This document shows positions 1 to 7,821 of a DNA stretch of 21,930 bases, in pieces. The translations under genes and the position numbers were made by a program. Numbering within the stretch: the stretch's first letter is position 1; every line of letters starts with the position of its first letter. Under the pieces are notes generated by a model. That model was not told where the DNA came from and did not search any database. It saw only the letters and a list, made by a program, of their open reading frames with translations. The stretch covers positions 1-21,930 of the IMG/VR virus record IMGVR_UViG_3300015371_000205, one strand, 5' to 3'. The stretch is from a virus.

Positions 1-1401
1 ATGAGCGGCCCGCACCCGGACGCGGTGGGCTCATTCGGCCCGGAGGCGGAGGAGCTGGCGGCCGCCATGGGGATGACGCTCCGGTGGTGGCAATCCCTGG
101 CGGTTTACCGGCTCTTGGAACATGACCGGGACGGCCTCTTGGTGTGGGTGGACGCGTTGGTTTCCACCGCTAGGCAGGTTGGTAAGTCGGTGCTCTTGGT
201 GGTCCTGGCGTGGTGGCGGTTGCACCAAGCGGAACGGTTCGGCCAAGCCCAATTGGTGATGCATACCGGCAAGGACATTTCGGTTTCGGCGGAAGTCCAG
301 CGGCGGGCCCGCATCGTGGCCCGGGACCGGGGATACAAAACCCGGGAGGCCAACGGCCAGCAGGAAATCGAAATCCCGGACGGTTCCCGGTGGATGGTGC
401 GGGCCCACGCTTCGGTGTACGGGTATCCGGCCACGCTGGCCCTGGCGGACGAATCGTGGAAGCTGGCCGCCGCCGTGGTCGAAGAGGGTTTGGAACCCAC
501 GTTGGCCGAAACCTTTAACGGCCAATTGGTCATGTTCTCGACCGCCCACCGAATGTGTACGGCTTTGGTCCCGGTGCGCCGGGCCGCGCTCTTGGACCGG
601 TGGGGGATCCCGGGCGGGTCCAGTCTGCTCTTGGAATGGTCCGCCGAACGGGCCGCCGATATCGGGGACCGGGACGCGTGGAAACAGGCGAGCCCGCATT
701 GGGGCCGGAACCGGGCCCGGCTCATGGAAGCGAAATGGGAACGCGCCACCGGCGGCCAGTCGATTGACCCGGATGAGGATGACCCGGTGGAAGCGTTCCG
801 GTCCCAATTCTTGAATGTCTGGCCGGTCCGCCGAATCGTGGCCAGCACCAAAGCGGAACTACTCATTGACCGGGACGCGTGGGCCCATGCAATGGACCTG
901 TTCGCCCCGGTGCCGGACGGGCCGCTCATCGTGGCGGTGGAGGATTTCTACGGGCTCGGGGCCGCCGCGTGTGCGGCCGTGCAACTACCGGACGGCCGGA
1001 CGTTGGTGTGGGGCGACACGTTCGGAACCCGGGCGGAGGCTTACGCGTGGGCCAGCTTCACCCGGGGCCGCCGGGAGGGGTGCCGGGTCCTGGCCGGTGG
1101 GTCCCTTCCGGCTACGGAGCTGGCCGAAGCGTTGGGGCCGGACGTGGAACGGATGGGCACCCAACAGACCTACGCCGCTCTTCCGCTCATCCGGTCCATG
1201 GTCCGGGGCGGCCGCATCGCCCACTCCGGGGACGAATCCATGACCGCCCAATTCGGTTCGGTCCGGGTGGTCCCCACGTCATCGGGCGGGCTCACCCCCG
1301 CCCACAAGGGCGTCCGTTCGGACCTGCTCCGGGCCGTGGCGTGGTCCGTCTATGCCACCGCCGAACGGGCCGCCGAACCGTTGGAATTCTTCGTTTACTA
1401 G
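1..1401 (+). CDS. terL: Terminase large subunit (ATPase and nuclease)
   Basis: Motor and nuclease that cuts concatemeric phage DNA and pumps it into the prohead through the portal. The 466-residue protein has a Walker A-like motif, ARQVGKS at residues 57-63, and a Walker B motif ending ADE at 149-151. An STAHR coupling motif lies near 180-184. An acidic residue in VAVEDFYG (D315) and a late RSDLLRAVAW stretch fit the RNase H-fold nuclease domain. It is followed directly by the portal gene, as in HK97-type phages. The ATG is the first base of the window, so an upstream extension cannot be excluded; no small terminase is visible in the window. Family assignment is from the motifs seen and gene order. 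Confidence 0.92.
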   Translation: MSGPHPDAVGSFGPEAEELAAAMGMTLRWWQSLAVYRLLEHDRDGLLVWVDALVSTARQVGKSVLLVVLAWWRLHQAERFGQAQLVMHTGKDISVSAEVQRRARIVARDRGYKTREANGQQEIEIPDGSRWMVRAHASVYGYPATLALADESWKLAAAVVEEGLEPTLAETFNGQLVMFSTAHRMCTALVPVRRAALLDRWGIPGGSSLLLEWSAERAADIGDRDAWKQASPHWGRNRARLMEAKWERATGGQSIDPDEDDPVEAFRSQFLNVWPVRRIVASTKAELLIDRDAWAHAMDLFAPVPDGPLIVAVEDFYGLGAAACAAVQLPDGRTLVWGDTFGTRAEAYAWASFTRGRREGCRVLAGGSLPATELAEALGPDVERMGTQQTYAALPLIRSMVRGGRIAHSGDESMTAQFGSVRVVPTSSGGLTPAHKGVRSDLLRAVAWSVYATAERAAEPLEFFVY

Positions 1402-1416
1402 GGAAGGCCCTTACGC

Positions 1417-1503
1417 ATGAGTAACCCCCGAAGTGGCACCCACCCCCACGGTCCCCCTGTACGTCCGTCCAAGGGCCCTTTCTGTGGCTCTGAGAGGGGT
1501 TAA
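1417..1503 (+). CDS. Possible 28-residue protein between terL and portal
   Basis: Short open frame starting at an ATG about ten bases after a good Shine-Dalgarno-like GGGAAGG that overlaps the end of terL. The peptide is rich in Pro, Gly, His, Arg and Ser, with one Cys and no membrane segment. Its stop lies five bases before the portal ATG, and the portal ribosome site (AGAGGGG) lies inside its last codons, so translating it could couple terL to portal. No function is recognised. It may be only the leader between two structural genes. Confidence 0.35.
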   Translation: MSNPRSGTHPHGPPVRPSKGPFCGSERG

Positions 1504-1508
1504 CGGCC

Positions 1509-2804
1509 ATGGCCACCCCCGTCCGTACGCCACGCCCCACGCCGAACCGAAACCGCCGGGTGGCCGGGGTGCGCAACACCACCGCCAACGTCCGGCCGCA
1601 AAGCCAATGGGCGTTCCTGACCGGGGACCCCTACCCCGCCAGCCCCTGGCCCGCCACCGAAGCGGAAGCCATGGGGCTCCCACCGTTCGGGCGGGGTGTC
1701 GCGCTCCTGGCCAACGCCATAGCTGGCACCGCGTGGCACGCGGTCCGGTGGGATGCCGCGTCCGGGGTGTCCGTCCGGCTCCCGGACCAACCCGCCGTGG
1801 CCACGGACCCGGACCCGGAAACCACGCCATGGAATTACCGGTGGGCCGCAATTGAGGACCTGATTCTGTACGGAAACCATTTCGCGCTATATGGCGACTT
1901 GGACTTTAGGACTTTGCGTCCCGGGTGGTTAGTCCCCATCCCGGCGGATTGTGTGTGGATATTGCAGGACCCATCCGATCCGTCATGGTGGCGGTGGATT
2001 ATCGGGGGCGAAGAATTCACCCCCGCCGATCTATTCCACGTGTCCGCCGGAAACCGGTCCGGGGAAGTCCTTGGGCGGGGTGTCCTGGCCCAATATGCGG
2101 AATGGCTCGGGGGAGCTGTCGCGGCGGAGCGTCACTCCGGGGATTACTTTGCCGGTGGCGCATTACCCCCGGCCGTATTACAGGCCCCCCAAGTATTGAC
2201 CGAACCACAAGCCACGGACCTAAAAGCCAAGTGGCGGGAAATGACCAACACCCGGGAGCCGGTAATCCTCCCGATCGGTTATGTCCTAACCCCCGTGGTG
2301 TCCAATGCGGAAACGTCCCAATTGGTCGAATCCCGCCAATGGAACGCCGCCAGCGTGGCAATGATGCTCGGAATTCCGAGCTATAAGCTCGGGCTGTCCG
2401 GGCCATCCATGACATACCAAAACGTGGAAATGGCGGACATTGATTTCGTGCGGGATTCCGTGGACCGGTACGGGGAGCCCCTATCCGAAGCGTTTACCAA
2501 GTGGCTTTTGCCACGCGGAACGTCCCTGGCGTGGGATTACGCGGGCCGTATGCGGGCCGATCAATCCACCACCGCCAATGTCCTCACCACCTACACCGGG
2601 GCCGGGATCCTCACCGTGGATGAGGCCCGCGCGGCCATCGGACGGCCGCCCCTGCCCGAGCCGGAACCGCTGGCCCTGCCAGCTCCCGAGCCCACCGACG
2701 CATTACCGGAGGCCCCCGGCCCGGAGGACCTGTCCGCCCCGGCCCTACCGGCGGACCAAATCCAACAGGCACCCGGCCCCGCCCCGAACACGGGAGGTAA
2801 CTAG
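1509..2804 (+). CDS. Portal protein, HK97 family
   Basis: Forms the dodecameric ring at one capsid vertex through which DNA enters and to which the tail attaches. The 431-residue protein has the usual portal pattern: an N-terminal arm, a core with GNHFALYGD near residue 120, and the signature run from SYKLG through GPSMTYQNVEMADIDFVRDSVDRY in the clip/stem region (about 295-325). The tail is rich in Pro, Glu and Ala and probably disordered. The start is the ATG after AGAGGGG (1489-1495). It lies between terL and the prohead protease, the canonical position. Confidence 0.93.
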   Translation: MATPVRTPRPTPNRNRRVAGVRNTTANVRPQSQWAFLTGDPYPASPWPATEAEAMGLPPFGRGVALLANAIAGTAWHAVRWDAASGVSVRLPDQPAVATDPDPETTPWNYRWAAIEDLILYGNHFALYGDLDFRTLRPGWLVPIPADCVWILQDPSDPSWWRWIIGGEEFTPADLFHVSAGNRSGEVLGRGVLAQYAEWLGGAVAAERHSGDYFAGGALPPAVLQAPQVLTEPQATDLKAKWREMTNTREPVILPIGYVLTPVVSNAETSQLVESRQWNAASVAMMLGIPSYKLGLSGPSMTYQNVEMADIDFVRDSVDRYGEPLSEAFTKWLLPRGTSLAWDYAGRMRADQSTTANVLTTYTGAGILTVDEARAAIGRPPLPEPEPLALPAPEPTDALPEAPGPEDLSAPALPADQIQQAPGPAPNTGGN

Positions 2805-2806
2805 TC

Positions 2807-3379
2807 ATGCCCGAATTGATTATCGAACGGGCCGCCCCGGCCCTAGAACCGGTGGGGGATGGCTGGACCGTGGAAGGAATCGCGGTCCCCTACGGGGTGG
2901 CCCACCGGGTCACGGATGACGGGGTGAGCTATTACCGGGAAGGGTTCACCCCCGGAGCTTTCGCCCGGGACGCCACCAAAGGCGGCCGGTGGGTCAATCT
3001 CATGTTGGGCCATGCCGGGGATTTTGGGGACCGCTTCCTAGGCCGTTGCGTGGCCCTGGCGGACGAATTGGAAGGGCTCCGGGCCACGTTCCGGCTGGAC
3101 CGCTCCCACCCCCAAGCGGAGGCCGCTAGGGCCGGTGAGCTAACCGGGTGGTCCGTGTCCGCAAAGGTGTACCGGTCCCGGACGGAAGGGGCCGCCGATG
3201 ACCGGGTGGTGTGGCGCGAAAATTGCGCCTTGGACCACGTGGCCGCCACCGCCCAACCCCAATACGCGGGGGCCGGGGTGTTGGTGGCCCGGGAACACGT
3301 GATGGTGGAAGGGCCATCCCCCACGCCGAAGCTGGACGCGCTCCGGGAATGGCTGGCCACGATTCCCGAGCGGCCATGA
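2807..3379 (+). CDS. Prohead maturation protease, HK97 family
   Basis: Serine protease that removes the capsid N-terminal scaffold domain during head maturation. The 190-residue protein fits the S78-type prohead protease family. It has an N-terminal EGIAVPYG strand, an EGFTPGAF motif, the histidine in MLGHAGD (about residue 68) and the serine in GWSVSAKV (about 112), which are the expected catalytic His and Ser. The gene starts two bases after the portal stop and ends by overlapping the next ATG. The capsid protein downstream has the long N-terminal domain such a protease would remove. Assignment is by motif and position; cleavage is inferred. Confidence 0.88.
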   Translation: MPELIIERAAPALEPVGDGWTVEGIAVPYGVAHRVTDDGVSYYREGFTPGAFARDATKGGRWVNLMLGHAGDFGDRFLGRCVALADELEGLRATFRLDRSHPQAEAARAGELTGWSVSAKVYRSRTEGAADDRVVWRENCALDHVAATAQPQYAGAGVLVAREHVMVEGPSPTPKLDALREWLATIPERP

Positions 3380-3483
3380 CCGCCGCCGAATTGGCCGAGC
3401 TGGCGGAAGCGGTGGCCCGACAGGCGGAAGCGGTGGCCCAAACCGCGCGGGCCCTGGCCGCCTCTTTGCGTGAGCCGGGGTAA
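3376..3483 (+). CDS. Small alanine-rich helical protein (35 residues)
   Basis: Starts at an ATG whose last two bases are the start of the protease stop (ATGA), so it is probably translationally coupled. The sequence is almost entirely Ala, Glu, Leu, Val, Gln and Arg with repeated AEL/AEAV units. It would form one amphipathic, coiled-coil-like helix followed by a short basic end. It could be a scaffold or protease-associated helix, but no family is recognised. The clean overlap and strong helical periodicity favour a real gene; size is the main doubt. Confidence 0.55.
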   Translation: MTAAELAELAEAVARQAEAVAQTARALAASLREPG

Positions 3484-3488
3484 AGCTC

Positions 3489-4232
3489 ATGGCCACCATC
3501 CGCCACGCCCATTCGTCCAGCCTCTATTCCAACAGCCCCGATTCCCTGGCGGACCAAGTGGAACGGTGGGTGGAAGCGGAGGACCCTTCCGCCACCATTT
3601 GCACGTTTACGGAAGTGGGCTCCGATGCCCGAACGAAAGTCCTAAAGGATGCGGACCCGGACGCGTGGGCCGCGTGGGTGCCATCCCAAACCGATATCGG
3701 GATTATGTGGCGGAAAGCGGATTACTCCCCGATATGGAAAGAGGGTAAGAAACTCACGGACAAAGTGTGGACCGATGGGCAGGGCCGCAAACATGAAACA
3801 TGGTGTGGAACGGCCCTGTTAAAACACAAGTCCGGGTGCAAGCTCTTTGTGTCGGTTTGCCACCTACCGTCCCACGTGCAAAACGGGAATAAGTTTTACG
3901 ATAACGCCCAAGCTAAAGCGTGGAAGTCCGCCTGTTCCGGGTGGTCCGATTATTGGAATAACAAGCGGAAAAAGGATCACCCCGATATCGCAATGATAAT
4001 TGCGGATTGGAACGTGGACTTCCATTCCGGCCATTGGCGAGACGTGGTGCAAAGCTATTTTCCGTCCATGTTCCTGGGGTGGAATGGGCACATGCCCCCG
4101 AACGGGAAAGGCACCCACGGATCCCGGCTCATTGACGGAACAATGGCCACCAAGAAAACCACCAAGTGTGAGCTGTTAAAGGATGACAATTCGTCCGACC
4201 ACCGCCCCTATGGGGAAGTCATCCCGTGGTGA
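3489..4232 (+). CDS. Endonuclease/exonuclease/phosphatase (EEP, DNase I-like) family protein
   Basis: Metal-dependent phosphodiesterase fold. The 247-residue protein carries a full set of EEP motifs in the right order: E42 in FTEVG, H125 in VCHLPS, D173 and N175 in IADWNVD, D216 in SRLIDG, and D237-H238 in SSDHRP. Catalytic competence is therefore likely; the substrate (DNA, RNA or phospholipid) is unknown. No signal peptide or membrane segment is seen. It interrupts the protease-capsid order. By hand count, 3661-4200 is about 54% G+C against about 68% in sampled protease lines, and Lys and Trp are frequent, so it looks imported. A 54-residue membrane protein follows with no gap. It may be a moron acting against host or rival phage DNA. 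Confidence 0.8.
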   Translation: MATIRHAHSSSLYSNSPDSLADQVERWVEAEDPSATICTFTEVGSDARTKVLKDADPDAWAAWVPSQTDIGIMWRKADYSPIWKEGKKLTDKVWTDGQGRKHETWCGTALLKHKSGCKLFVSVCHLPSHVQNGNKFYDNAQAKAWKSACSGWSDYWNNKRKKDHPDIAMIIADWNVDFHSGHWRDVVQSYFPSMFLGWNGHMPPNGKGTHGSRLIDGTMATKKTTKCELLKDDNSSDHRPYGEVIPW

Positions 4233-4397
4233 ATGGTGAACACCACGGGGCGGCCATGGCTGGACCTATTCCTAGCCGCGCTCGGGAGCGGAACCGGATC
4301 CTTTGGGCTCGGGGTATTCGTCGGATACCGGTGGGCCCGCCGCCGCTCAACACCTGGCCGCCACGTTAAAGAGGCCCGGGGGGATAAGGGTTTCTGA
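4233..4397 (+). CDS. Small single-span membrane protein (54 residues)
   Basis: Begins at the base after the EEP nuclease stop (TGA-ATG); a GTG one codon later is an alternative start. Residues about 9-33 form one hydrophobic, Gly-rich span (WLDLFLAALG followed by GSFGLGVFVGY). It is followed by WARRRS and a basic, hydrophilic tail, which predicts a cytoplasmic C-terminus. A hairpin follows the stop, so this gene and the nuclease look like a unit. It could anchor or regulate the nuclease, block superinfection, or act as a small holin; nothing in the sequence decides between these. Confidence 0.6.
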   Translation: MVNTTGRPWLDLFLAALGSGTGSFGLGVFVGYRWARRRSTPGRHVKEARGDKGF

Positions 4398-4420
4398 CGG
4401 GCCGCTATTGACGGCCCGTT
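4396..4420 (+). terminator. Hairpin after the membrane protein gene
   Basis: ACGGGCC (4397-4403) and GGCCCGT (4413-4419) form a perfect 7-bp stem with a nine-base loop, overlapping the stop of the preceding gene. No clear T-run follows, so it may be a weak terminator or an RNA-processing or stability element between the insert and the capsid gene. The rest of 4421-4562 holds no convincing gene; it has several CGGCCACCC-like repeats and then the capsid ribosome site. Confidence 0.45.
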
Positions 4421-4562
4421 AACCCGGGCCTAACGTCCGAAACAGAACCGCCACCCCGGCCCCATTACCGGCCACCCCGCCTCATGAGCGGCCACCCCGG
4501 AATGTGTGAGTACCGGCCACCCGGTCAGGACTATTCGACCGAGCCCTAAAGGGGTTACTGGC

Positions 4563-5753
4563 ATGGGCAGCTATCTTGACCGCCTCAATAGGCAGTATGA
4601 CGAAATCCGGGACGGTATTGACGCGGTGATTAACCGCGCGGCCGATGAGGACCGGGACGTTAACGAAACCGAACAGGGACAGGTGGAAAGGGACCGTTCC
4701 CGCCTGACCGAGCTACAGACGGCCATCACGCATTACACCGAATTGGAAACCCAAAACGGGCGTGTGGCGGAGCTTCGGCGGACCGCCCCGGCGGCCAGCA
4801 CCACGCGGACCGCGCGGGATTCCGAGCCCGAATATGACGTGGCCCGGGAATTCCCAACCGCCGGTGACTACGCCATTACGGTCCACCGGGCCATGATGCT
4901 CCGGGACCCGGAAGCCCGGGAAAAGCTTGACCGCGCAACCGCTCACCAACTCCTGGCCGATAACCCGGGAATCGTGCCCCGGCCGGTGCTCGGCCCGGTG
5001 CTCAATAACATTGACAGCGCGCGGCCGTTTATCAATTCGATTTCCCGGCGGCCACTTCCGGCCGGGACTTTCGATAGGCCCACGATTACCCAACACGTGG
5101 CCGTCGATAAGCAAGCGGCGGAAAAGACCCTGACCGCTAGTCAAAAGCTTGTTATCGGAAAGATTCCGGTACAGGCGGACACGTTCGCGGGCCACCTGAA
5201 TATCTCCCGACAGGACGTCAAGTGGACTTCCCCCGGGATTATGCAAATCGTGTTTGAGGATTTCGCGGCGGTTTATGCCAACGCCACGGATAATGAGGCT
5301 TGCGAAGATTTCGCGGCCTCCGTTACCAATGTCCTCCCCATTGACACGTGGGACGCGGCCGGGATTTTCGAGGGGATTTACGGCGGGGCGGAAAACACCC
5401 TGTCGTCAAGTAACGCGCTCCCCAATACCCTTTGGGTTTCCCCGGACGTGTGGGGCCGCCTTGGGGCTTTGCAGGTCCCGATGGGCGGGCCGCTCTTCCC
5501 CGGCATTAGCCCGAGCGGAACCACCGGCGGATCCCCGGCCGGGTTCAATTTCGTGGTTGACCGGAATTTCCCGGCGGCCACCATGATTCAGGGCCCGAGC
5601 GTTTACGCCGAATGGTATGAGGACGTGGACGGGCTTATGCAGGTGGGCGAGCCGGACGTGCTCGGCCAGCTTGTGGGGTATGCCGGTTATGGGGCTTTCG
5701 TGAATGTCCTTCCGGCGGCGTTCACAAAGTTCACGGTTCCGGCTCCGGTGTAA
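4563..5753 (+). CDS. Major capsid protein, HK97 fold, with N-terminal delta domain
   Basis: Shell protein of the icosahedral head, 396 residues. Residues 1 to about 95 are charged and helical with Glu/Arg-rich heptads, as in the HK97 delta domain that serves as internal scaffold and is cut off by the protease. After this come the P-domain and A-domain parts, ending at a hydrophobic C-terminus near AAFTKFTVPAPV. A longer frame opens at GTG 4506, but ATG 4563 is chosen: it follows AAAGGGG by about nine bases, in a context nearly the same as the portal start (AGGGGTTA, then ATG). No separate scaffold gene is seen, which fits the fused delta domain. Confidence 0.88.
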   Translation: MGSYLDRLNRQYDEIRDGIDAVINRAADEDRDVNETEQGQVERDRSRLTELQTAITHYTELETQNGRVAELRRTAPAASTTRTARDSEPEYDVAREFPTAGDYAITVHRAMMLRDPEAREKLDRATAHQLLADNPGIVPRPVLGPVLNNIDSARPFINSISRRPLPAGTFDRPTITQHVAVDKQAAEKTLTASQKLVIGKIPVQADTFAGHLNISRQDVKWTSPGIMQIVFEDFAAVYANATDNEACEDFAASVTNVLPIDTWDAAGIFEGIYGGAENTLSSSNALPNTLWVSPDVWGRLGALQVPMGGPLFPGISPSGTTGGSPAGFNFVVDRNFPAATMIQGPSVYAEWYEDVDGLMQVGEPDVLGQLVGYAGYGAFVNVLPAAFTKFTVPAPV

Positions 5754-5756
5754 ACC

Positions 5757-6110
5757 ATGACCACCACGCCGGGCCCCTGGCCATCGGATCCCCCGGTAAC
5801 GCTGGACCTAGAAACGGTCCGGGCTTATATCCGGGTGCCCGCAACCAACCTGTCCGATGAGGATTTGGACCGGATGATTTCGGGGTGTTCCACGGACCAA
5901 TGGGCCCGGTGTGTGTGGGATCCGGCCGCCTATCCGGACGCGCTCGCCCAAGCTCTTTTGCGGCGGGTCCAGAAAGAAATCGCGGCCCGGAACCTGCCCC
6001 TAGGAATGGTGGGATTGGACGCGGCCGAATACGGGCCCCAATCCCTGCCATTCCTAGATTCCCTAGTGGAAGAGCATGAGCGGGCCTATCGGCGGGTTGT
6101 CCTGGCATGA
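5757..6110 (+). CDS. Head-tail connector (HK97 gp6-like)
   Basis: Adaptor that binds under the portal after packaging. The 117-residue protein has the usual design for this family: a short Pro-rich start, a LDLETVRAYIRVP helix, a DLDRMISGC helix, a long helix with LAQALLRRVQKEIAARN, and a C-terminal helix with EEHERAYRR. It starts three bases after the capsid stop and overlaps the next gene by ATGA. Its position straight after the capsid gene supports the call. Confidence 0.75.
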   Translation: MTTTPGPWPSDPPVTLDLETVRAYIRVPATNLSDEDLDRMISGCSTDQWARCVWDPAAYPDALAQALLRRVQKEIAARNLPLGMVGLDAAEYGPQSLPFLDSLVEEHERAYRRVVLA

Positions 6111-6502
6111 GCCTTGCAAACCCGGCCGTTAACGCCCATGACCCGGCCACCCGGCCCGGAGCTACCCGCGCGGCCCTAGTGGCCGTTCTAGGGGCCATTC
6201 CGGGCCTTACGGCCTACCCCGTGGCTCCGGACCAAGCCACCGCCGGGGCCGCGTGGCCACGGTGGATCCAATCCACGTATGACGGCCAGCTCTGCACCCT
6301 GGCCCGGGACCAATTCGACGTGTTGGTGACGCTCCCGGCGGGCTATTTGGAATCCACCGTGGATGAGGGGGACAGCCTCCGGGACGTGGTGGCCCTGGCC
6401 CTTAACAGGGTGGGCCGAATCAATTACGTGGAACCCGTTTCAATCGCTTTTGCGGACCGCCAAACCATGCCCGGATTACGGGTCCGAATCACTGTTTCCT
6501 AA
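6107..6502 (+). CDS. Head-tail or tail completion protein
   Basis: 131-residue protein overlapping the connector by four bases. It begins with an Ala-rich helix, then mixed strands such as WIQSTYDGQLCTLARDQFDVLVTLPAG and a C-terminal RVRITVS strand. The size, alpha/beta pattern and place just before the major tail protein suggest a tail terminator (lambda gpU / HK97 gp10-neighbour type) or stopper protein. No diagnostic motif is visible, so this is mainly an assignment by position. Confidence 0.6.
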   Translation: MSLANPAVNAHDPATRPGATRAALVAVLGAIPGLTAYPVAPDQATAGAAWPRWIQSTYDGQLCTLARDQFDVLVTLPAGYLESTVDEGDSLRDVVALALNRVGRINYVEPVSIAFADRQTMPGLRVRITVS

Positions 6503-6512
6503 GGGGGAACAA

Positions 6513-6995
6513 ATGACCGTTACGCCTCCCGAGCCCGAGACATTCCCATTAGGTCCCGGGACCCTTTCCATTGGGCTGACCGCCACGCCAATCGATATCT
6601 CTTGCGCGGTCAATAACGTGGTTATCTCCGCTGACAAAAATCAGGGGGACAGCACCACCAAGCTTTGCGGGACCGTCAAGCCCGGGGCCGTGTCATATGA
6701 CTATTCCATGAGCGGGAATCTCGACACGGACATTTCGGACCCCCAAGGATTCTTTGCGCTGTCCCAAGCCCAAGCGGGACAGCAATTGGATTACACCTTT
6801 ACCCCGTCCACCGATGCCGGGACCGTGGCCGCCGGAAAGCTCATCGTGGACCCGCTGGACTTTGGTGGGGACACGGCCGGGGAAACCATGACTAGTGATT
6901 TCGAATTCGCGCTAGTGGGACAGCCCACGTACACCTACGGCGGTGCCACCGTCATGGCCGAATCGGAATCCGGCTCCGAAACCAACGCCGCGTGA
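6513..6995 (+). CDS. Major tail tube protein
   Basis: 160-residue protein predicted to form the hexameric rings of the tail tube. It is rich in Thr, Gly and beta strands, with alternating motifs such as TLSIGLTATPIDISCAVNNV and VSYDYSMSGNL, and a C-terminal strand before a Ser/Glu-rich end. The frame opens at 6363, but ATG 6513 follows AAGGGGGAA by a proper spacing and begins just after the stop of the previous gene. It overlaps the GTG of the next gene. Unusually, it precedes the HK97-gp10-like gene instead of following it. Confidence 0.75.
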   Translation: MTVTPPEPETFPLGPGTLSIGLTATPIDISCAVNNVVISADKNQGDSTTKLCGTVKPGAVSYDYSMSGNLDTDISDPQGFFALSQAQAGQQLDYTFTPSTDAGTVAAGKLIVDPLDFGGDTAGETMTSDFEFALVGQPTYTYGGATVMAESESGSETNAA

Positions 6996-7363
6996 CCGGT
7001 GAGGCCGTCCGCGCCGAAGTGGAAGGGGACACGGCCCTGGCCGCATCCCTTAACCGGGTGGCCGGGGAGCTGGACGAATTACAGGCGGCCGGGACCGCCG
7101 GTGGCCAAGCGGTCAAACAGCGGGCCCAAGCGGACGCCCCGGTGGACACGGGGACCCTGGCCCGGTCCATTCGGGCCGATGCCACGGGGGAAACAATCAC
7201 GGTTGGCGCGTACGCCGAATATGCCCGCTTCCAAGAATTCGGGACCGTTTACGTTCCGGCCAGCCCATATCTACGTCCGGCGCTAGAGGCCGCGCAAAAC
7301 CAAATCGTGGACGCGTACACCGGGGAAATTCAAAAGCTGTTGGAAACCGTGAAAGGGGCGTGA
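6992..7363 (+). CDS. HK97 gp10-like tail/head-tail joining protein
   Basis: 123-residue protein with the family signature: APVDTGTLARSI, then YAEYARFQEFGT, then a P-x-PYLRPAL motif. This is the common pattern of HK97-gp10 proteins that finish the tail end at the head. It starts at GTG overlapping the tail tube stop (GTGA). The order here, tube protein first and gp10-like second, is reversed from the usual one. Confidence 0.82.
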   Translation: MTGEAVRAEVEGDTALAASLNRVAGELDELQAAGTAGGQAVKQRAQADAPVDTGTLARSIRADATGETITVGAYAEYARFQEFGTVYVPASPYLRPALEAAQNQIVDAYTGEIQKLLETVKGA

Positions 7364-7366
7364 CCT

Positions 7367-7693
7367 ATGGGTGACGTTCGGTTAGTGGCACCCCGGGTCC
7401 GGGTGATTCGGGCCAGCCAAAACGGGTCCGAACCATTGGAAATCCAAACGGATAACCGGGACCTATTGGCGTGGGAACAAACGGCCATCCGCCACAAGTG
7501 GGGCTCATTCCAAGAGCGGCCGTTTAAGTGGCTCACATTCCTGTCATGGTCCGCCGCCCGGCGGGCCGGGACCGTGGAAACGTCCCTGACATATGAGGCA
7601 TGGGAGGCGGACGTTTTGTCCGTAGCTGACACGGCCTCCGATGAGGACGCGGGACGCCCTACGGACGCGGAACCCGGCACCGCCTCATCGTAG
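7367..7693 (+). CDS. Tail assembly chaperone, upstream part (gpG-like)
   Basis: 108-residue protein that would hold the tape-measure protein during tail polymerisation. It has a short beta start, then DLLAWEQTAIRHKWG and PFKWLTFLSWSAARRAG, a helical core typical of siphoviral chaperones upstream of the tape measure. The C-terminus is acidic and Ser/Asp-rich, where a frameshift extension normally joins. It lies immediately before the tape-measure gene. See the next entry for the downstream frame. Confidence 0.75.
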   Translation: MGDVRLVAPRVRVIRASQNGSEPLEIQTDNRDLLAWEQTAIRHKWGSFQERPFKWLTFLSWSAARRAGTVETSLTYEAWEADVLSVADTASDEDAGRPTDAEPGTASS

Positions 7694-7701
7694 AAATTGC
7701 C

Positions 7702-7821
7702 GTGGCCACCCAAACCGCGTACCGGGATTGGGCGGGCGAAACGGACGAAATCCTGGCAACCGTTTTAGACGTGCTGGACAAACAGGCTAAAGAGGTGAAG
7801 AAACGTGGCCGCCACCGCTGA
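7702..7821 (+). CDS. Tail assembly chaperone, downstream (-1 frame) extension (gpT-like)
   Basis: The -1 frame relative to the upstream chaperone is open from 7645 to 7819. It encodes VEIAVATQTAYRDWAGETDEI followed by LATVLDVLDKQAKEVKK, which has the look of gpT-type extensions. The coordinates given use GTG 7702 for independent re-initiation, eleven bases after the upstream TAG, giving 39 residues. A -1 shift anywhere in 7645-7690 would instead fuse it to the upstream part. No clear X-XXY-YYZ slippery heptamer is visible in that interval. The end overlaps the tape-measure start by 17 bases. Confidence 0.6.
   Translation: MATQTAYRDWAGETDEILATVLDVLDKQAKEVKKRGRHR

Noticed and set aside
31-929. 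Two minus-strand frames opposite terL
   Set aside because: Arg/Pro/Ser-rich shadow translations of a gene with clear motifs on the plus strand; no start signals.
3489-4232. HNH or LAGLIDADG homing endonuclease in the head module
   Set aside because: The motif set is that of the EEP family (E, H, D-x-N, D, S-D-H); no HNH or LAGLIDADG pattern.
4506-4562. Longer N-terminus of the capsid protein from GTG 4506
   Set aside because: No ribosome site there, while ATG 4563 has a strong one in the same context as the portal start.
4713-5246. Minus-strand frame opposite the capsid gene
   Set aside because: Shadow frame of a well-supported capsid gene.
6363-6512. Longer N-terminus of the tail tube protein
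   Set aside because: It would overlap most of the end of the previous gene, and ATG 6513 has a clear AAGGGGGAA site.
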